Shown here one piece after another: positions 60,597 through 64,000 of a stretch of 64,000 nucleotides of DNA. The position numbers were made by a program, and so were the translations under genes. The notes beneath the pieces are model-generated. The model had not been told where the DNA came from and did not search any database. It was given only the letters and a program-made list of their open reading frames with translations. How positions within the stretch are numbered: position 1 is the first letter of the stretch; every line of letters begins with the position of its first letter. The stretch comes from Prunus persica (Eukaryota; Streptophyta; Magnoliopsida; Rosales; Rosaceae), in the NCBI RefSeq assembly GCF_000346465.2, contig NC_034009.1, forward strand, positions 16,949,088-17,013,087. Direction: 5' to 3'.

Positions 60597-60612
60597 TTTT
60601 GTAGTAGTGTGG

Positions 60613-62804
60613 AGATTAACAACTTGATAATGAAAGCAAGGAAATCAATTAATTATAAAATCATCCATAAAATTGAATATTCATGACTAGGGCTTCATCC
60701 TAAGCCCTAACTAAATGGATTAGTTAGACATAACTATGAATACAGAAAATAAGAAATATATAGATAGAATAAAGAGAAGAGAAGAACTAGCTGGTGGCAA
60801 CAAGGTAGTTCCCAGGACAGCTCCAAGGTCTCCCTCCTTTGCAACTAGCTCCCTTCTCTCTTGTGGGGAATGATGGAATCTGAATGTGTGTGTGAGTAAT
60901 GGATGAAATGAATCTCTCTCTCTATCTCCCTTTTTGAATGAGTGTGCAGCTCTCCATTTATTGAGTGCCAATTTCGTCCTCCCCTCTAGCTGGTGAAACA
61001 CATCTCTCTTAGCTGCTCCCAATTGCCTAAGCTGCCTAATAAATGCCAACTGCTCCAGCTGCCCAATAAAAGCCAATTGCTTTAGCTGCCCAATAAATGC
61101 TTTGGTGAACTATTCTTGGTCTCTTGATGGCAAGCTTGACTTTTGTTCATCTTTCTAAGTTCCCAAGCTGATTTGTCTCCCATGTGTGGCTGCTCTTATG
61201 TGTAGTACATGGCTCTAGGGATGTAGCCATATTAAATGTGATGGCAGCCAACTATGACTTTTCTGTAAACTTGGTTGAGTCTTTGACGTGCTGAGGGCTT
61301 CAGATTTATCCAATTGGGCTGAAATTTGGATATGTTATAATAGACACCCATTTGAACAACTTCTATCAAAGATGTCTCCTCATCCGACCTGTGTAAGTTG
61401 CTGAAATGAGACCTGCAAGATGACCTACAAAACTGGACTGACAAGGAGTGTGGCCCAAATTGGGTTTGGCTTTAAGCTCATATTGCTCTTATCCCAATCA
61501 GCCCTTATCAAGTATGGATTACATCAAATGTGATATCTTGTTGTCTTAACCTACAAAACAAACAAAAAGAGGTAAGTGACTCAAAATAAAGAGAAACTAA
61601 GCAGAGTCACTAAGTAACGAAGGCATACGAATGTATGAAATTATGAACTTATCAATTTAGGACTTGCCTCTCTTTCTTATTCATGCAGATTGGGGGGCGG
61701 CTGTCGTCTCTTAAGATTGATAGTGCTTAGTTAAGCTCTTAGGATATCTGTTTGAGATATTATGGAACTGATTTTGATGTATTTAAAAGCAGTTTTGTCC
61801 TGAATTTTAATACATACTAACAAATGACCTGTAAACAACTTTATAGGTGGTTACATATCTTTTGAAGTTTCTTGACAAGCGTAGTAATATGAGAGAATGA
61901 AGGAAGAATGTATGAAATAAAAACTTGAGAATGAAAGTTAGGGATTGTTTACAATCCTTTAAAACAATGACATTTTGATGCTCTGAGGTCACTTTAGACA
62001 GGATAGCCACTATGGTGCATATCAACTTTTCATCTGTTGTATTCCTCTAATGAGATATTTGGGTAAACAACTTCAACCGGCCTGACCAAATGCATTACTC
62101 TGAATAGGTTATTGCAGTAGATTTGGATGGAAGATATTAGCTGCATCATCCTCTCAGGACGATCAAACCAAATTTTGCAGTCTTATCTCTTGAGATTACT
62201 TTCCTAGTTGGACTCTATTTTGATTTAAGTTAAAATATTATTTTTCATCCTTGAGTTGAAAAGCACATTTTATTAATACCTAATTGGTCTTTTGATAAAG
62301 ATTGTTATCTTGAATAACAATCCTTGCATAAGCTGACGAATTGATTAGTATTAGTGGTCTCAATGTTTTTGGACGTTTTTCATCTTGTGCCCATATTGAA
62401 TCACAACTAATAGTCATAGTTGAATAGGTTTAATGTGAGTTCATATTGCATCAGGTTTAGAAGTCTTAGTTGAATGGGTCTTATAGTTGCATTGAAAGTG
62501 TAGTGACGTGGGGTTTCTCTCCAGGTAGAGAAACTGGCTTTGAATAAAAAGGATTGTTGTTCCTTTTCATTGGGAGCTTTTTCAACGCATGAGTTTTGGA
62601 AGATATTGAATCTGTTTTTGAGAAAGCTGCTGTGCTTATTTTTCTTAGATAAATCATCAAGTGTTCCTTGTTTACTTGGTGATTTATCAAATCATTTCTT
62701 CATTCATATTGCATTCATATGCATGTCGATGACTCATACGGTTGAGGGTACCAAGACCGTGGTGGCGGTTTTCCTCCGGTGAGCTTGAAGCAATCGTGAC
62801 CATC
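60613..62804. other. Segment between the two CACTA elements
   Basis: The first ~900 bp continue the common repeat that the CACTA element interrupted. Further on are unrecognised AT-rich sequence and a 72-bp fragment of the isoleucyl-tRNA synthetase gene (61805-61876). The frames 60720-61076, 62481-62690 and 62540-62782 do not look like known proteins. Confidence 0.5.
61805..61876 (+). pseudogene. Fragment of isoleucyl-tRNA synthetase intron 14/exon 15
   Basis: TTTAATACATACTAACAAAT, the acceptor ...TTTATAG and the exon start GTGGTT(A/C)CATATCTTTTG with AAGTTTCTTGACAA match 38770-38845 of the intact gene with few changes. The copy is cut off after about 30 bp of the exon and has one coding change there (CCA to ACA). 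It has no function as a gene. Confidence 0.88.
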
Positions 62805-64000
62805 CACTACTACAAAAAAGCAAAAAGACGACGGTAAATCACCGTCGTGTATTTGGTTTTTCAATGGTCGTGGAATCCACCGTCATCTTTTCCCTCATAA
62901 ACCACGACGCTAAATAACCGTCGTTGTTAAACAATACAACGTCATCAAAAAATACAAAACGACGTCTTTGTACTGCAAAAGATCTAAAAAAAGCAATCGA
63001 TGATGATAATAGACGACCAATTCTCTAAAAAGACCGTCGTTAAAAAGGGAAAATATGACACATATTAAGAGAACAAGGCCGCAAGATAGACATACAACGA
63101 CGACAATAAAAATACGCCGACGTTAAATATAATTTTCACGACAATAAAAAATATGACGTCTTTAAATACATTAGAAGACGACGTTATTGATACCTACTAC
63201 GTCGCACATATAAACACAACCGTCGTACAATTAATTTTCCACTTCGATTTTTTGATAAAAGATGACGTGGAAATAGTTGTCAGTGTCATTATTTACGACG
63301 TATGTGTTTCTATAGTAGACGTTGAAAAACTAAACAACGTCAGTTACAAATATATGAGAGTCGTATTAAAAAATTTATACGTCCTATTTTCAGAAACAAA
63401 CAACGACCATAAATATTAGACGTTGTTAAATACAACAACGTCGGAAAACAATAAAAACAGACGTGTTTAGTCTGCTAAAGTTCTACAACGTCTCTTATTT
63501 ACAAAAAACCGTCGTGAAATAAATTTTCCACTTCGATTTTATCTAAAAAAGATGACGTGGAAATAGTTGTCAGTGTCATTATTTACGACGTATACATTTA
63601 TATAGTCGACGTTGTATTTATATGTATTCATTACTCACGACGCACTTAATAATATAGACGACGTTGAACGTCTAAACAACGTCGGTTCCAAATAAATGAG
63701 AGCCGTATTACAGAACATATAGACGGCGTAGATTATGATGGGAGCCGTATTACAAAAACGTCGTTTAATTGTTATTAGACGGCGGTTATAATGAATTTCC
63801 GTCGGAATTAATTTCGTTCCTCTTCGTTTATAAAAGAACTTGCGACGTGGAAAATGTATGATGACGTCGTATTTTTTAACGTTCAGATTACATATCTCGT
63901 TTTTTAGACGTCGGTATTATGGGATTGGAGTCGTGTTATTTTGAATTACATGGCGGTTCTTTATCCTTCACCGACGTGATATCCTGAATAATGCTCACAA
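62805..64000 (-). mobile_element. Second CACTA element of the same family, opposite orientation, partial at the window end
   Basis: It starts CACTACTACAAAAAAGCAAA after a non-matching flank (ATC at 62802-62804). The first several hundred bases are nearly identical to the reverse complement of the 3' end of the first element, so its genes, if any, would lie beyond the window and be read on the minus strand. Relative to the first element about 240 bp are missing at about 63485. At its right edge it covers sequence that is gapped in the first copy. No coding exon is within the window. Confidence 0.93.

Larger units (their letters stand above)
47243..60609 (+). mobile_element. CACTA (En/Spm-type) transposon, 13.4 kb, both genes open, TSD TGG
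   Basis: Left end CACTACTACAAAAAGTGAAA and right end (reverse complement) CACTACTACAAAAAAGCAAA are classical CACTA termini; TGG is on both sides (47240-47242 and 60610-60612), a perfect 3-bp duplication. Layout left to right: motif-rich 5' region with a captured proteasome gene fragment, a spliced transposase-domain/Ulp1-protease gene, a motif-rich spacer, a spliced TNP2 transposase gene, and a motif-rich 3' region with a gap of 134 N. ACGACG/CGTCGT motifs, often paired as ACGACGGT...ACCGTCGT, mark the non-coding DNA throughout. Open coding frames, a perfect duplication and a near-identical 3' end in a second copy at 62805 suggest a young and possibly autonomous element. Confidence 0.95.

Overview
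The window is nuclear DNA of a flowering plant, almost certainly a dicot. It is AT-rich, has spliced genes with GT-AG introns, and is packed with plant transposon families. A tree-fruit/Rosaceae-type genome is a guess from general character only. There are two assembly gaps (16486-16585 and 59154-59287).

Only two ordinary host genes are clear. A glutathione peroxidase gene runs leftward off the window (1-1994, minus strand, first four exons). A complete 27-exon cytosolic isoleucyl-tRNA synthetase gene lies at 33272-44387 (plus strand); its spliced frame closes exactly at 1182 codons plus stop. The two genes are head to head.

The 31 kb between their start codons is almost wholly nested transposons. 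Many could be bounded by target-site duplications (TSDs): six Mutator-like elements (2128-6006, 6016-15652, 6265-7770, 15836-17174, 22718-24824, 25283-33052), a hAT element with a broken transposase (2320-5438), a copia element (8066-15194) filled with gypsy pieces, solo LTRs (14467-15116, 19458-21039, 26126-28162), a hAT-like element (18059-19401), and a Harbinger/Tourist-like element swollen by an AT-rich satellite (22852-24075). The Mutator-like element next to the synthetase gene still carries a decayed mudrA-type transposase and a convergent GRF zinc-finger/coiled-coil gene.

Right of the synthetase gene are a ribonuclease-H fragment, old LTR remnants, and then the most striking object: a 13.4 kb CACTA transposon (47243-60609, TSD TGG). 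Its two genes both have open spliced reading frames: a TNP2-type transposase (1050 aa), and a fusion of a plant En/Spm-type transposase domain with a Ulp1-type cysteine protease (718 aa) that has a complete His-Asp-Gln-Cys set. CGTCGT/ACGACG motifs, normally expected near CACTA ends, fill nearly all its non-coding DNA, including the leader introns and the introns of the protease gene. Four of those introns share a homologous module just before the splice acceptor. The element also carries a scrambled fragment of the host proteasome gene RPN6. A second copy in opposite orientation starts at 62805 and leaves the window; between the copies lies a small fragment of the isoleucyl-tRNA synthetase gene.

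All calls come from reading the sequence and comparing it with remembered family features. No database search or alignment program was run.
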